Positions 1-10,544 of a stretch of DNA of 64,000 bases are shown one piece after another. Positions within the stretch are counted from its first letter, which is position 1. Each line of letters begins with the position of its first letter. The stretch is from contig CAMXCT020001768.1 in NCBI GenBank assembly GCA_947184155.2, positions 248,001 to 312,000 on the forward strand, read 5' to 3'. Origin of the DNA: Cladocopium goreaui (lineage: Eukaryota; Sar; Dinophyceae; Suessiales; Symbiodiniaceae). The notes under the pieces are model-generated. The model worked only from the letters and a program-made list of their open reading frames with translations. It did not search any database and had not been told where the DNA came from. Made by a program: the position numbers and the translations under genes.

Positions 1-922
1 CACACTTTGGGTTACCTCAAATTTCATCCCCCATAAATTAAGGAACAGACGTAACAGAAAAAATCAGTGAACATTCATCCCGCAAGAAACTGTTCAAAGA
101 ATCAACAATTTTTGGGGGAACAAATAAACATTTCTCTAACCCCTCGTCGCCCAAACTGGGAAAGTTAACGCATGCCACCCAAATATCGTACTCCACATAC
201 CTTGGAGTATGGGTAAGATTCTGGTAGAATTACATCCTTTTCCATCCTTTTCCAGAGTTTTTTCCGTCCTTTCCCACTGGGAAGGTGCGGCATGTTGAGC
301 TCTTCAGGGCTTCTGGGTGCGCATCAGCGGTGAAGGGAGCGACCCAAAAATGGGGACCCTTTTGGAGCTACGCATGGAGTATCCCAAGTACATAATTATA
401 TTTAAATGGTCAATCGGCTAGGGTTTGTTTATTATTTTACCGTTTTAGGTTTTTTTTGGGTATTTTCATGTATTTTCAAGGGTTGTTTCTGTTGTGGACG
501 ATCTATTTTCAGGGCAACAATCCGGTTTGAACGCTATATACATCACGCCTGTTTTTTTGTTCATTTCTTGCGACCCTTTCCTGTTGGTGATTTATGTCAT
601 AGTTTAACCAGAACTAGGGTATGTATATATATATATTTCTATTGTGGAAGGTATAAACGAAACCACATGAAATCCGCATTGAATCGCCATGATATGATCA
701 TAAAGCCACCTAATCAGACCAGCATTCAACCGCCATTTGGAGGTTTCCAATCCATGGGGGTACCCCCAACCACTCATCGAAATCTTGATCGGATTTTCCA
801 TGAAATAAATCATCCAGCGATTTTAAAGGGGTACCCCCCATTACTATGGAAACCCCCATGAAACCTGGATGATTTCATGGCGGCCCACGGTGGGGGAAAA
901 ATCTTCCATTCACAGTCGCCAG

Positions 923-1015
923 GACCGGATTTCTCGAGGCCTTGAACGCAAAGGTCACCTCCGCCATGTTCCTGTCCACTGTCCAAGTGGTGGGCTGGCT
1001 TTTGGGCCTGGAACA
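923..1015 (+). CDS. CNBD-repeat protein, candidate exon 1 (module 1 N-terminal helix)
   Basis: This is a 93-nt block after a GCCAG acceptor, encoding a hydrophobic helix-like stretch with ALNAKVTSAMFLSTVQVVGW and ending in LLGLEQ. Its last two bases (CA) are completed by the first base of the next exon, which joins it to HGQTIVVEGS. The donor would be GC (GCAACT), a class used in dinoflagellates. The sequence just downstream is a repeat (ACTGTGGAAGAAATCC, also near 1180), so the exon cannot run much further. The role as N-terminal helix of a CNBD is inferred from position only. The gene start lies upstream of the window or was not recognised. Confidence 0.5.
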
Positions 1016-2010
1016 GCAACTTACTGTGGAAGAAATCCTATGAAATCCTGGTTGAGACGTCTCACCATGGTTTATGAAAATTAGGGGGGGTACTCCTCCA
1101 ATAGTCATTTCATCTTATATAAATGGTATCCCCCCAATTATTCACAGCCGTAAACGGGGTTTATTAATCCAGGGTTGACATTACTGTGGAAGAAATCCTG
1201 CACCAGTTGCTGACTATTGTATGATATGCATTGATATGCCATCTACCAACTGGTGAAGGATTTTTCTTCCACAGGAAGTTGCTATGTTGCTGGAAAAAAC
1301 ACGTTTATTTTGTTGGTGTGATCTCTTGAGAATCCAACTGGTGAAGGGAATGGCCGCTATCTGTGCCGAATTTGGATGGTGAATTAGTCCATTTCTAGGC
1401 AATAGGTGGTAAACATCCCATTATTTTGTTGGGTTTTCTACCATTCCAAGTGGTGCAGGATTTCGCAACCATCCACAGTATCTCATGAAAATTCCTAGGA
1501 TATCCTGAGTTCCTCGTAAGAATACTAGGTCAATCTTAGATGGATACAAACTAATCCTAACTAATCTTTTGGTATGAATGGGAATATCTACGTTCACCAG
1601 CAAAGAATTTGGTCCATTTTTTGCAGGGTATCTGGCTGATTGGCAATGATTTGAGCACATATTTTACCTAACCAAGGTGACCCTGGCGGCTATCAGGGGT
1701 TTGCGAGCCTGGATGCATTCCCCCCCAAAAATCAGTCATCGATTTGGTCACTTTCTGAACGTGGATTATCATGGCTTCTCCCAGAAGGTTTCCTGAAATG
1801 GGGGTACCCCCAGTTCTCATCATAAGGGGGTTTCCTTTATTTTCGGATATAGCATCCCCCCAATATCGTATGGGAAACCCCCCTTATACATGTTTATAGA
1901 TGTTTTCTTTTCGGATTTTCCAGTATAAACATGCATAAGCCATCCAATGCTTGGGGTACCCCTATGCTTTTGTGGAAGCCTGGCTCATTCCAAAAGGAAT
2001 CGAAGCCCAG

Positions 2011-2075
2011 GCACGGTCAAACCATCGTGGTGGAAGGATCCTACGAGGAGGACCCGGCCATGTTCGTTCTTTCAG
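2011..2075 (+). CDS. CNBD-repeat protein, candidate exon 2 (first CNBD beta strands)
   Basis: Sixty-five nt after a GCCCAG acceptor encode HGQTIVVEGSYEEDPAMFVL. This matches the classic opening of a cyclic-nucleotide-binding beta roll: G-x-x-I-x-x-E-G followed by the M-F-V-L strand. The exon ends one base into a codon and is followed by a GC donor (GCCCTC). The leftover G is completed by GA of the 51-nt exon at 2563, giving the expected S-G at the end of the strand. Family assignment rests on these motifs. Ligand specificity cannot be read. Confidence 0.65.
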
Positions 2076-2253
2076 GCCCTCAGAATCGAAGAGAGTGAAA
2101 CGATGGAAAATGATGAGTTGAATTCCAAAAAAACTGCTTGGTGGTGACTGGAACCATGGAATGGATTATGACTTTCCCATCATAGGAATATCAATATGGG
2201 AAATCCATAGAAAAATGGGAAACACCATGGAAAATCATGATGAACAACTATAA

Positions 2254-2368
2254 GTGGTTGGTGGTTTAAGGAACATGAATGGATTATGACGTTCCATTCA
2301 GTTGGGAGTGTCATCATCCCAACTGACGAAGTTATATTTTTCAGAGGGGTAGGTCAACCACCAACCAG
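2254..2368. mobile_element. Family B element (reference description)
   Basis: The arms are GTGGTTGGTGGTTTAAGGAA and its complement ending GGTCAACCACCAACCAG. The interior hairpin is CAGTTGGGAGTGTCATCATCCCAACTG, followed by TATTTTTCAGAGGGGTAGG. CTATAA repeats on both flanks. A partial copy lies at about 2136-2190. Confidence 0.85.
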
Positions 2369-2445
2369 CTATAAATCTAATGAAATCCACAAGTTTTCTA
2401 GGCTGACATCATAATTCTAGATGGTCAGATTTTCCGGAACATCTA

Positions 2446-2552
2446 CCATCTGATAATTTAACATAGCTATTGAAAATGGCCCATAGAAATAGTTGATTTA
2501 CCCATGAAAAATTGTGATTTTCCATAGTTTTTTGTATGTTTACCAGGCCGGG
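2446..2552. mobile_element. Family A element (degenerate left end, long right end)
   Basis: The right end is the long form (ACCAGGCCGGG) next to TA. The left end is eroded (CCATCTGATAATTTAACATAGC). It stands immediately upstream of candidate exon 3. Confidence 0.75.
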
Positions 2553-2562
2553 TAGGGTGTAG

Positions 2563-2613
2563 GACGGGAAGGAGATGGAGAAGTTTCCGCAAAAGCCACA
2601 GACCACCCCCCAG
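2563..2613 (+). CDS. CNBD-repeat protein, candidate exon 3 (beta-roll loop)
   Basis: A 51-nt block lies between a GTGTAG acceptor and a GT donor (CAG|GTTTAT). In the phase dictated by its neighbours it reads GREGDGEVSAKATDHPP, a hydrophilic loop joining the strand ending FVLSG to the strand beginning TVLRGSS. Phase 1 is kept on both sides. It begins only about 10 bp beyond a family A element (ends 2552). Another frame (DGKEMEKF...) is also open, so phase consistency is the main support. Confidence 0.5.
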
Positions 2614-2639
2614 GTTTATGGTTTTTCGAGGTTCGTGTA

Positions 2640-2846
2640 CCCTCTGGTAAACTAACATAGCTATTTACAAATTAATGGTGTTTTAATGGGATATATGATG
2701 GTGATTCAATGGGATTTAATGGGATATATGATGGCTTACCCTCTGGTAATTTGTTACAGTTTGCTATTGAAAATGACCATAGAAATAGTGGAGTTACCCA
2801 TTGAAAATGGTCATTTTCCATATTTATGTAAGAGTTTACCAGAGGG
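2640..2846. mobile_element. Family A half-copy plus full copy
   Basis: A left half (from 2640) with the ATGGTGTTTTAATGGGATATATGATGG internal variant is followed by a complete copy (2739-2846) flanked by TA. The variant interior recurs near 8950, 15190 and 48630. Confidence 0.8.
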
Positions 2847-3258
2847 TAAGTTCTTTCTTATACAACTCAAATATTCTCATAATATGCACAGGCAATATCA
2901 AGGGAAATCACTTTCTTAATTTGATAAATTTTAAGTCACCGCTCCCCACTGTGAAGGCGTGTTAAACCCCCACTGTATGGACCTAACGCTCCATGCGGGA
3001 AGTTTGTTCTTGGCTAATCTTGATCGTAAAACCCATGAGATTGTCAATTAAGATGATTAACTACTACTAATTGATCTAATTGGTGTTAAGTATCATCATG
3101 TATCATCAGTGATTGTAATTGTTATCATTATCATGACTGTCCTTATGATTAAGCTTATTTGTGATTAGTGTTATTATTGTCATGCATATTATTGCTATTC
3201 CTATCATTTTCAGCAATGGTAATCCATACAAGTAACAATACTATTGTCAAAAAATATA

Positions 3259-3390
3259 CAGGGTGGGGCCCCCAAGATAGCTAAGTTGGTTTATAAGTGG
3301 TTTAACCATGGTGTATGCTAGAGATAACTATAGTTCATGGGGGTTATAATGGTTTATAAACCAACTTACAACTGGGGGGGGCCCATCCTG
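3259..3390. mobile_element. Family C element
   Basis: Arms CAGGGTGGGGCCCCCAAGAT and GGGGGGGCCCATCCTG enclose AGTTGGTTTATAAGTGG..CCAACTTAC secondary arms. The flanks are TA and TC. Confidence 0.8.
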
Positions 3391-3504
3391 TCATGTGGGT
3401 AAAACGATCATAAACAATCCCCGAAAATCACCATTTTTATAGGTGCTATGTTTATCATTCCTAGTCAGTCATGGGTGGTTTATGACATTGTTGTACCAAC
3501 ATTA

Positions 3505-3624
3505 CAGGATGGGGCCCCCAAGATAGCTAAGTTGCCTTATAAGTGCCTTTATTGTAGATATAGCTATAGTTAATAGGGCTTATAATGGTTTATAAACCCG
3601 CTTATAACATGGGGGCCCCATCCT
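3505..3624. mobile_element. Family C element with a paralogous empty site
   Basis: Flanked by TA. The surrounding sequence (GTTGTACCAACATTA .. TCACATGATTGT) recurs at about 4701-4733 without the element, giving its exact borders. Confidence 0.85.
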
Positions 3625-4021
3625 GTAATCACATGATTGTCATAATTAGAGATGATAAAATTGGTACAAATTGGTTGGTATGCAAGTCACGAACAGCAAG
3701 TCAACCCTCCAACCAATGTGAAGCCCACTTCCAACAGTCACATGAACCCTACTGTTCAAAGCAGTGGAAAATGGGATTGGAGGTTATATCATGGAGCGTT
3801 CAAAGAGTGCATTGGTTAAATCACGAAAAAAACAACCATCAAGCACCATCAAGCACTACCGGAAAATCTTGGAAATCACACCATGAAAATCACCCCCATT
3901 AAATCCATAAACCATCCATAAATCACTCACGGCTGAAAATCATGAAAATCACCCATAAAAACCATCTGTCTCAAGTTATCACCATGGCTAAAAATCGCGA
4001 AATAAAATCTCAGCCATGGTG

Positions 4022-4111
4022 ATACCCTCTGGTAAACATACCCACAGGACGAGGGGTTGTCCCGAAGGAACAACCCCTCGTCCTACGAGGGTATGGCCCT
4101 CCGGGCCATAC
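4022..4111. repeat. Family A left end followed by two perfect hairpins
   Basis: A family A left end runs into AGGACGAGGGGTTGT (4046-4060) paired with its reverse complement (4070-4084), then GTATGGCCC/GGGCCATAC (4091-4111). The sequence is strongly GC-rich relative to the surroundings. Confidence 0.75.
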
Positions 4112-4192
4112 CCAGAGCGGAGCTAGCAACCCATTGGTTCCATCATTCCAGTGCCAGGGGATTTCCTTGTCATAACATTTCCTTGTCATAAT

Positions 4193-4330
4193 CTCCCGGC
4201 CCCATGGAACATATACGCATACCTCTATTAGGGGTTTCATATAGGGTATAACGTAAGTTATAAAATCCCCCGGCCCCATGGAACATATACGCATACTTCT
4301 CTTAGGTGTTTCATTTAGGGTTTACATAAG
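4193..4330 (+). repeat. Two-copy tandem duplication of about 72 bp
   Basis: CCGGCCCCATGGAACATATA begins at about 4197 and again at about 4269, followed in each by CGCATAC, TTAGG and GTTTCAT.TAGGGT. Divergence between copies is modest. Confidence 0.75.
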
Positions 4331-4560
4331 TTATAAAATCCGGACTCGCCAAAAAAGTCGAAAAGATTGAAAAAGTGGAAATGGCCGAAACGCGTGAAGT
4401 CCGCAGAGGGTTCACTTTTCTGACTGATTTTTCCAAAAATTCGTCTTAGACCACGCTAACTCACAGATGTACCAGAGTCATAAAACACTGCACCTGCGCA
4501 GAGAAATGAGCCTCCCACTGACGTTCATACGACCATTCCGGGACAACCCTCAGTCCTGCC

Positions 4561-4662
4561 CGTAAACATACAAAAAACTATGGAAAACCACCATTTTTCA
4601 TGGGTAAAACCACTCTATTTCAATGGTCATTTTCAATAGCAAACTGTTAGTTTACCAGAGGG
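4561..4662. mobile_element. Family A element, eroded left end
   Basis: The interior and right end (TTTACCAGAGGG-TA) are intact. The left end survives only as GTAAACATACAAAAAACTATGG. Confidence 0.65.
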
Positions 4663-4887
4663 TAGGTGGTATAAATCATTCCCAAATGGGTGGTTTATGA
4701 CATTGTTGTACCAACATTACTCACATGATTGTAATAATTAGAAAACTGTTAGTCATAACCAGATGGTACATCAAAAATGAGCCACCCAAAATGGCCTTGG
4801 ATGGTAAATAGCTATTGAAAATACCATTATTAACCATGGAAATCCCATTAGAATCCCATTAAATTACCAGAGGGTAACTTGAGACAG

Positions 4888-4987
4888 AGACCGTCCTCCG
4901 CGGTTCCTCCCGAAGAGGTGGCATTGTAGTGGCGGAGCGCCACGGCCACGCCATCGCGCGCATCTCTCCGGGGGCCACCTTTGGGGA
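4888..4987 (+). CDS. CNBD-repeat protein, candidate exon 4 (beta roll to F-G-E)
   Basis: One hundred nt after a GAGACAG acceptor encode TVLRGSSRRGGIVVAERHGH and then AIARISPGATFGE. The I-x-P-G-x-x-F-G-E signature is the phosphate-binding-cassette entry of cyclic-nucleotide-binding domains. The block is strongly GC-rich against an AT-rich intron background. It ends in GA before a GT donor (GTGCCT). The split glutamate codon is completed by the first G of the exon at 7322, where the sequence continues LAMLG as the family expects. This is one of the most secure exons in the window. Confidence 0.75.
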
Positions 4988-5015
4988 GTGCCTTGGACGG
5001 CTGGGAAAACCCATG

Positions 5016-5760
5016 GGATAGTGATGGTTAATAGTGGTTAATATTGATTAATAGTGATTAATAGTCATAGTGTTTTATATAATGATGGTTGTTATAATGG
5101 TGATTATAATGGTGATTAATAGTGGTTAATAGTGATTAATAGTGATTATTGATAGTGATTATAATCCCATGAATAGTGATTATAGTGGAAGACCATGGGA
5201 TATTTTTTTGGTTGTATCGTGAAAACCCTATCATAGTGATTATACAATAAACCCATAGTGATTATATAATGATGGTGGTTATAATGGTGATTATAATAGT
5301 GTTTAATAGTGTTTAATAGTGATTAATAGTGTTTTATAGTGATGAATACGAATTAATAGCGGAAAATAGTGTTTAATAGTGATTAATAGTGATTAATAGT
5401 GGTGAGTACGAATTAAATAGTGATATAGTTTATAGTGTGTTAATGAAAGTAATTAATAGTGGAAAATAGTGGATAACAATGGGAAAAACAATGGGATAGT
5501 GAATAGTGATTAATAGTGATTAATAGTGATTATATTAATAGTGAATACAAGCCATGAATAGTGATTATAGTGTCTTATAGTGGTTAATAGTGATTGACAG
5601 TGGTAGAAACTAATTCATAGTGGAAAATAGTGGATAACAATGGGAAAACCCATGGGATAGTGATCGTTAATAGTGATTAATAGTGATTAATAGTGATTAA
5701 TAGTGATTAATGGTGATTAATAGTGATGATAATCCATGAATAGTGATTTATCACCCATTT
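5016..5760 (+). repeat. AATAGTGATT-type tandem array
   Basis: About 0.74 kb of imperfect (T)AATAGTGATT/AATAGTGGAA units, with longer sub-blocks (GTGGATAACAATGGGAAAA, ATGAATAGTGATTATAGTG) recurring at several spacings. Confidence 0.9.
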
Positions 5761-6692
5761 TTGGATGGTTAATAGATTAATGCGGGTAAAGGAATGTCAT
5801 TTTTACCACCCATGACTGGGAATGGTAAACATACCACCTTTAAATTTATGGTGATGCCTATGGGTAGTTGTCAATATCTATTTTAGCTAGTTACATATGG
5901 ATTGACAACTAACTATGTATACATATCTATGTTAGTTGTCAATCTACAACACTGTTCTATGGGTAGAAACTAATCCTTGAACATCTTTTGCAATAGGAAT
6001 ATCTACTTTCACCAGCTAAGAATGTATAATTTCTTGCAGGGTATCTAAGATTGGCAATATAAAAAACTGGGGTCTTGATGGGTTTTTCCGTGCCAGCTGG
6101 TCAAACAGCATACTGAGCATACTGACTTGCTCCAGCCACACCAGAATGGCGGGAGAAAGGGTTTGTCCTTGAGTTTTTGATGTTTTTTTTTTATCCTTTG
6201 ATGGGTTTGGAACAGTTTTTCAGGGTTTCTGATGGGTCAATGGATTGGCTTAAAATCTTCCGAAACCATGATTTTGAAAACGAAACAAAGAGGATTTTCC
6301 CTTACCAATTCGGGGAATGGGTTTGGATGTTTTTGCCATGGTTTAGATTGGTTGTACATGGGTTTAGATTGGTTTAGACGAGCTCTAGACGGGCTTTAGA
6401 CGGTTCATATATGGTTTAGATGGGATTGAACATATGGATACATATGGGGTTTTAAACAACTCAATAGATGTAGACGCAGCGCATATATATATATATATAA
6501 ATTGTTTACGCAGCAGACTTTAGCAACCTCGACGTTGCTGGACCAATGGCTAGAAAAGGGTACAAGATGGGAGAAGGGGAACCATTTATTTTAAGATATG
6601 GTGTCATTATGTGTTATTTCACCATAGTTATACCCAATTGTTGGGAATATAAACCATAATTGGGATATAAGCCCTATAATCCATGGATTATA

Positions 6693-6828
6693 TCTGGGGG
6701 AAATTATAACGACCTCACTGTTCTCCCGAAGCCTGGAATAATGGTGAGTGTATAGGGGAATTATCCCCTTTTATGGTCTTATTTCAGTCTGTCAGTTTAG
6801 TGGATTATTAGAAAATTTGCCCAGATAT
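6693..6828. mobile_element. Family F element
   Basis: TCTGGGGGAAATTATAACGA at the left and AAAATTTGCCCAGA at the right enclose GACCTCACTGTTCTCCCGAAGCCTGG and GGGGAATTATCCCC. Confidence 0.6.
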
Positions 6829-7106
6829 ATTTTATATTTATATATTGCTTTTATTCTACTGTATATAGAGAAATTATTAGTGTTGTAAAAGTTTTCTCAA
6901 TGTCACTTTCATGATCGCGGGAAGGAGTCAAATGTCAAACGCACGGCCAGGACCTACAGATTGATTGCCATTTCTGGACACAACGCTATCCAGTCTCCAT
7001 TCCCTCCAGATCCATCCAGAGATTCGGAAAATCCTTTCCCACTCAAAAACCCATGGCCACAATGTTTCGGTTTTCGGGTATCTCATCCATTTAACGAATA
7101 AATATA

Positions 7107-7224
7107 CCCTCTGGTTATTTAACATAGCCATGGAAAATCCCAACCATAAATGGAGGTTTATAGCTGGGAAAATCATCTATAAATGTTTTTTTTTTTTCCA
7201 TGGCTATGTTAAATAACCAGATGG
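7107..7224. mobile_element. Family A element, TTATTTAACATAGCC variant
   Basis: Flanked by TA on both sides. The inverted repeats read CCCTCTGGTTATTTAACATA and the complement of CCATCTGG. This variant lacks the GTAA donor (GGTTATTT). Confidence 0.8.
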
Positions 7225-7321
7225 TACCTTATGTTGTTTTTGTTGGTGCTCTCCATTTGTTTTTCTTAAGAGAAGGCATGTTGCGTTGGGGACGACCTCT
7301 CAACGGCCCACGGAAATTGAG

Positions 7322-7379
7322 GCTAGCAATGCTGGGGGTATCACCAGAGCGAGCTGTCACCATTCGAGCTGCCCTGCCG
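7322..7379 (+). CDS. CNBD-repeat protein, candidate exon 5 (P-E-R-A-V-T part of the cassette)
   Basis: Fifty-eight nt after a TTGAG acceptor encode LAMLGVSPERAVTIRAALP. This continues directly from F-G-E and matches the phosphate-binding cassette (E-x-A-x-L ... R-x-A-T-V-R-A). The arginine expected to contact the cyclic phosphate is present, in PERAVTIRA. The donor is GC (CCG|GCATAG), which gives phase 0 and joins to GTG at 7948. Neighbours on both sides are phase-consistent. Confidence 0.7.
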
Positions 7380-7465
7380 GCATAGTTGCTATGCAAAACC
7401 ACCATTTTTCAAAGGTAAATCATCTACAAACGGGTCTTTTCCTATTGCTATGTGAGATTACCATA

Positions 7466-7600
7466 CAGGATGGGGCCCCCCAGTTGTAAGTTGGTTTATA
7501 AACCATGAAATAACCCCCATTAACTATAGTTATATCTACCATAAACCATTGTTAAACCACTTATAAGCCAACTTAGCTATCGTTTGGGGGCCCCACTTTG
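7466..7600. mobile_element. Family C element
   Basis: TA duplicated. CAGGATGGGGCC left and GGCCCCACTTTG right ends. Confidence 0.85.
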
Positions 7601-7947
7601 TAGGGTATTTCTTTGAATTCCTGATTTGGTACAGAAGTGTTTGACTGGATCTTTTTCAGTCCATCCGGCCATTTTTTCCACAGCGACTGCTGTCTTTTTG
7701 CCCAGCACCCTGAGTTGACCAAGAGGAAATTTCTGGATTTTTGTGGGAGGAATGGTCCATTTTGCCATGAACATCGTGAAATCTGATAGGAAGTGTCCCC
7801 CAAAAGGATAGGTATTTTAGTTGGTTCACTAGCTCAACTGTTGGATTTTATGGCCATAGTTGGGGCTATCAACCCACTGAAAGGGAACGAGGGGAGGGTC
7901 CGTCATGAAATCTTTAGGTTCTCAGTTCTGAAGCACTTCAGTGCCAG

Positions 7948-8036
7948 GTGACTTTGTGCTTCATCATGAGCATCCAGTCGTCAGCCTTCCATCAGGCAGT
8001 TCTTGCAGAACCGATGGAACTCCGGGCAGGGGATTC
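7948..8036 (+). CDS. CNBD-repeat protein, candidate exon 6 (end of module 1)
   Basis: Eighty-nine nt after GTGCCAG encode VTLCFIMSIQSSAFHQAVLA and then EPMELRAGD. This is the last beta strand and the C-terminal helix of a CNBD (pattern v-x-L-x-R/Q-x-x-F-x-x-v-L). A GT donor (GTAGAT) follows with two bases left over. A GA donor three bases earlier is an alternative. This closes CNBD module 1. Confidence 0.7.
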
Positions 8037-8069
8037 GTAGATGAACACGTGGCAGATGGGATGTTTGAA

Positions 8070-8197
8070 CTGGTTGGTGGTTTAAGGAACCATGGAATTT
8101 TATGACTTTCCAGAAACAGTTGGGAATGGAATGTCATCATCCCAACTGACTTTCACTCCATCATTTTTCAGAGGGGTAGGTAGCCTCCACCAACCAG
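8070..8197. mobile_element. Family B element
   Basis: Complete copy with TGAA duplicated at 8066-8069 and 8198-8201. Confidence 0.9.
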
Positions 8198-8400
8198 TGA
8201 ACTAATCATCAACCATCATTTACCATCATTAATCACCATTAATCACCATTAACCACCATTAATCACCATTAACCAAGTAGGTTAAACACCATTAATCACC
8301 ATCATTTACCATCATTTACCTCATTAATCACCATTTGTTACAGTAGTTACAGTATCTTGATCCAGATACGTCACGGCGATGTCATGGATCACGATGGCAG

Positions 8401-8460
8401 GCTTTGGAGAAATTCCCGGAAGAGAAGGAGTGAGCTGCTGGCCACCCTGTGCTCCTGGAA
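8401..8460 (+). CDS. Candidate exon 7 (basic linker between modules 1 and 2)
   Basis: Sixty nt between a GGCAG acceptor and a GT donor (GTTACT) read LWRNSRKRRSELLATLCSW in the phase left by the exon at 7948. It is basic and amphipathic, plausible as a linker helix. It does not join in phase to the next candidate at 8629, so an exon is missing or one of the borders is wrong. Confidence 0.4.
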
Positions 8461-8628
8461 GTTACTGTATATAGATGGACGGTTTTCATGCCAACCCCAC
8501 CTGCTTCCCTTCAGCAGTCCAAGCTGGGTAGATGGTAGAAAGTAAGCCCGAGGAATTTCTGGATTTCTTCAAAAACAATTCCATCCCATGCTTGAAGCCC
8601 CCATTTTTTCGTTAAAAGATGGCCATAG

Positions 8629-8780
8629 CTTCAAATTGATGGAGCCCATGTGATCCAAATCGCAGACGAAGCGCAAGCGCTTCGCTTGCTTCGCTAGGAG
8701 CGCTTTGATACAGCGACCAGCGGCAGTCACAAGGAAGGGCCACGGGTGGTGTGGCCGTGCCTGCGAGGCGAGATCGGTGG
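8629..8780 (+). CDS. CNBD module 2 first half, with an in-frame TAG
   Basis: After a CCATAG acceptor the frame reads IDGAHVIQIADEAQAL, then TAG at 8695-8697, then ERFDTATSG and RVVWPCLRGEIGG, before a GT donor (GTAGGG). Both halves match successive CNBD strands in the same frame, so the stop interrupts what looks like one exon. The stop lies in a GC-rich near-palindrome (about 8674-8692, GAAGCGCAAGCGCTTCGC). It could be a real nonsense mutation (decayed module), an assembly error in the hairpin, or the 3' splice site (GCTAG|GAG) of a shorter exon starting at 8698. Confidence 0.45.
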
Positions 8781-8835
8781 GTAGGGGGAGACCATCCTGC
8801 GGAAATTTCCATTAAGGCCATCTTGGGTGGCTCAT

Positions 8836-9154
8836 TTTTGATGTACCATCTGGTTATGACTAACATAACCATGGTATAGATGGCCCATAGATTTACTGGG
8901 ATATATATATATGATATATGATGGTATACCATCTGGTTATGACTAACACAACTATTTACCCATTAATGGTGTTTTAATGGGATATATGATGGTGATTCAA
9001 TGGGGTTTAATGGGATATATGATGGTATACCATCTGGTTATGACTAACAAAACCATGGTATAGATGGCCCATAGATTTATAGATGGTTTACCGGTTCACC
9101 TATAAAAAATGGTGGATCTTTCCATGGCGAAGTGTTAGTCATAACCAGATGGTA
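8836..9154. mobile_element. Cluster of family A copies (CCATCTGGTTATGACTAAC variant)
   Basis: At least three left ends (TACCATCTGGTTATGACTAA at about 8840, 8930 and 9028) and one right end (TTAGTCATAACCAGATGGTA, ends 9154) are interleaved with the TGGGATATATGATGG interior. This suggests tandem or nested insertion. Confidence 0.7.
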
Positions 9155-9349
9155 TCAATTGCTGCAGTGATCTGCAGTGTGACAAAAAACCGAGCCCAGG
9201 AAATGGCTCATGTCTTCAATTCAAATAGTTCTGGTTTGTGTTTTCAAACTGGAAATGGATCAATGGGATGATGCTCCCCCAATTTTCCGAGTATTTCTTC
9301 GGAAGGTCAAAGAGCGCCAACCAGAGAACTCCTCCTTCATTTGCCACAG

Positions 9350-9431
9350 GCGAATCCTCTCGCTTGCTGTACCTTCTGGATCTCTATGCGGAGAAGTTTT
9401 CATGTCGAAGACCTGGATACCTGGGCCTGAG
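9350..9431 (+). CDS. CNBD module 2, candidate exon 9 (G-E segment)
   Basis: Eighty-two nt between GCCACAG and a GT donor (GAG|GTGTAA) read RILSLAVPSGSLCGEVFMSK and then TWIPGPE in the phase left by 8780. GSLCGEVF resembles the F-G-E turn with C replacing F. A second frame (ESSRLLYLLDLYAEKF) is also open. The choice rests on phase agreement with both neighbours. Confidence 0.45.
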
Positions 9432-9720
9432 GTGTAAATTCCAGGTCTCTGTAGACAGGCTATGGAATCCTGTTCTTTTCCATTCTGACGAACAATTCAT
9501 GTTATACCATGTTATGTGTTTCCATTTTTTCAATCAACTTAGCTCTTTAATTATTTAACACAAGTGTAATGATAGTTTCATGATGTTTAATGATTTAACA
9601 AACGTTTAATTATAGTATATTACAGTTTCATTATTTAACCATTGTTTTTTTCATCATTTTTTTCAAACATGATTTTGATGACTCATTCCGCATTCAGTTT
9701 CAACCGGGCCACGGGCCCAG

Positions 9721-9785
9721 GTCTGGCGGGTGATCGTCGACTGGGACATGCGCCCTTCAACGAGGCACCGAGAGACGTGGGGATC
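9721..9785 (+). CDS. CNBD module 2, candidate exon 10
   Basis: After a GGCCCAG acceptor, phase 0 reads VWRVIVDWDMRPSTRHRETW. The GC-rich block stands out from the AT-rich surroundings. The donor may be GTGCTC at 9786 or ten bases later. An alternative frame (LGHAPFNEAPRDVG...) is open further downstream but starts in the wrong phase. Confidence 0.4.
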
Positions 9786-9993
9786 GTGCTCCAGGGTGCT
9801 CCAAATTTGGATGTCGTGAAGTTGGTCTATCAATGGCCATTTCAGGGAATATTCCCACAATTCAATGTCCAATATGTCCATTTTGTTTGGCCAACTTGAA
9901 TGTAACTTGAATATGTCAATGTATGTTAAATAACCAGAGGGAATATTCCCACAAGTGTTTATTAATATATAACACTTGAGTGTAACTTGAGAC

Positions 9994-10180
9994 ATACCCT
10001 CTGGTTATTTGTTGCAGTTTGCGAACTGGAAAGATCCACCATTTGTAAATATTTGTAATAGGTAAATCAACTATTTTTTCAGGGAGTATCCCCACAATTC
10101 ATATGGTCTTACATGGTACTAACGTACCTCCATTATACCCTCTGGTTATTTAAAGTTTGCTATGGAAGCCATGGCCCATA
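9994..10180. mobile_element. Family A left halves
   Basis: Two CCCTCTGGTTATTT starts (9994 and 10135), with only a partial right end upstream (AACCAGAGGG at 9932). These are fragments. Confidence 0.6.
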
Positions 10181-10544
10181 GAAACAGATGATATAGTGGT
10201 TATATTAATAGTTTTTATAGTTTATAGATCAATGATGATATGGTTTATATAACTACCCCATATCTCCCATTCATATACTGGATGATTATATATTATACTA
10301 CAAATCAAGATATTAACCATTAGATAATATTATACCATATAATCAATGGCCATTTCAGGAACCGATTTACTGGAGGTACCTACCATATATAAGGGCTATT
10401 TTTCAGGCATATTTTTTCAGGGCATATTACCACAATTCATATGGCCAAACATGGTACTAACGTACCTCCATTTTAGGATCCTGAGTTGTGGAGTGCGTTG
10501 GCTTCTTTATTTGCCATTTCTGTAAAATCCAGAAACTATTTCTT

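Noticed and set aside
1..400. Possible exon at the left edge
   Set aside because: Short open stretches exist but there is no GC-rich island, splice pair or recognised motif. I see nothing supportable before 900.
5016..5760. Possible CRISPR-like array
   Set aside because: The units are short, irregular and without unique spacers. It is a simple tandem repeat.
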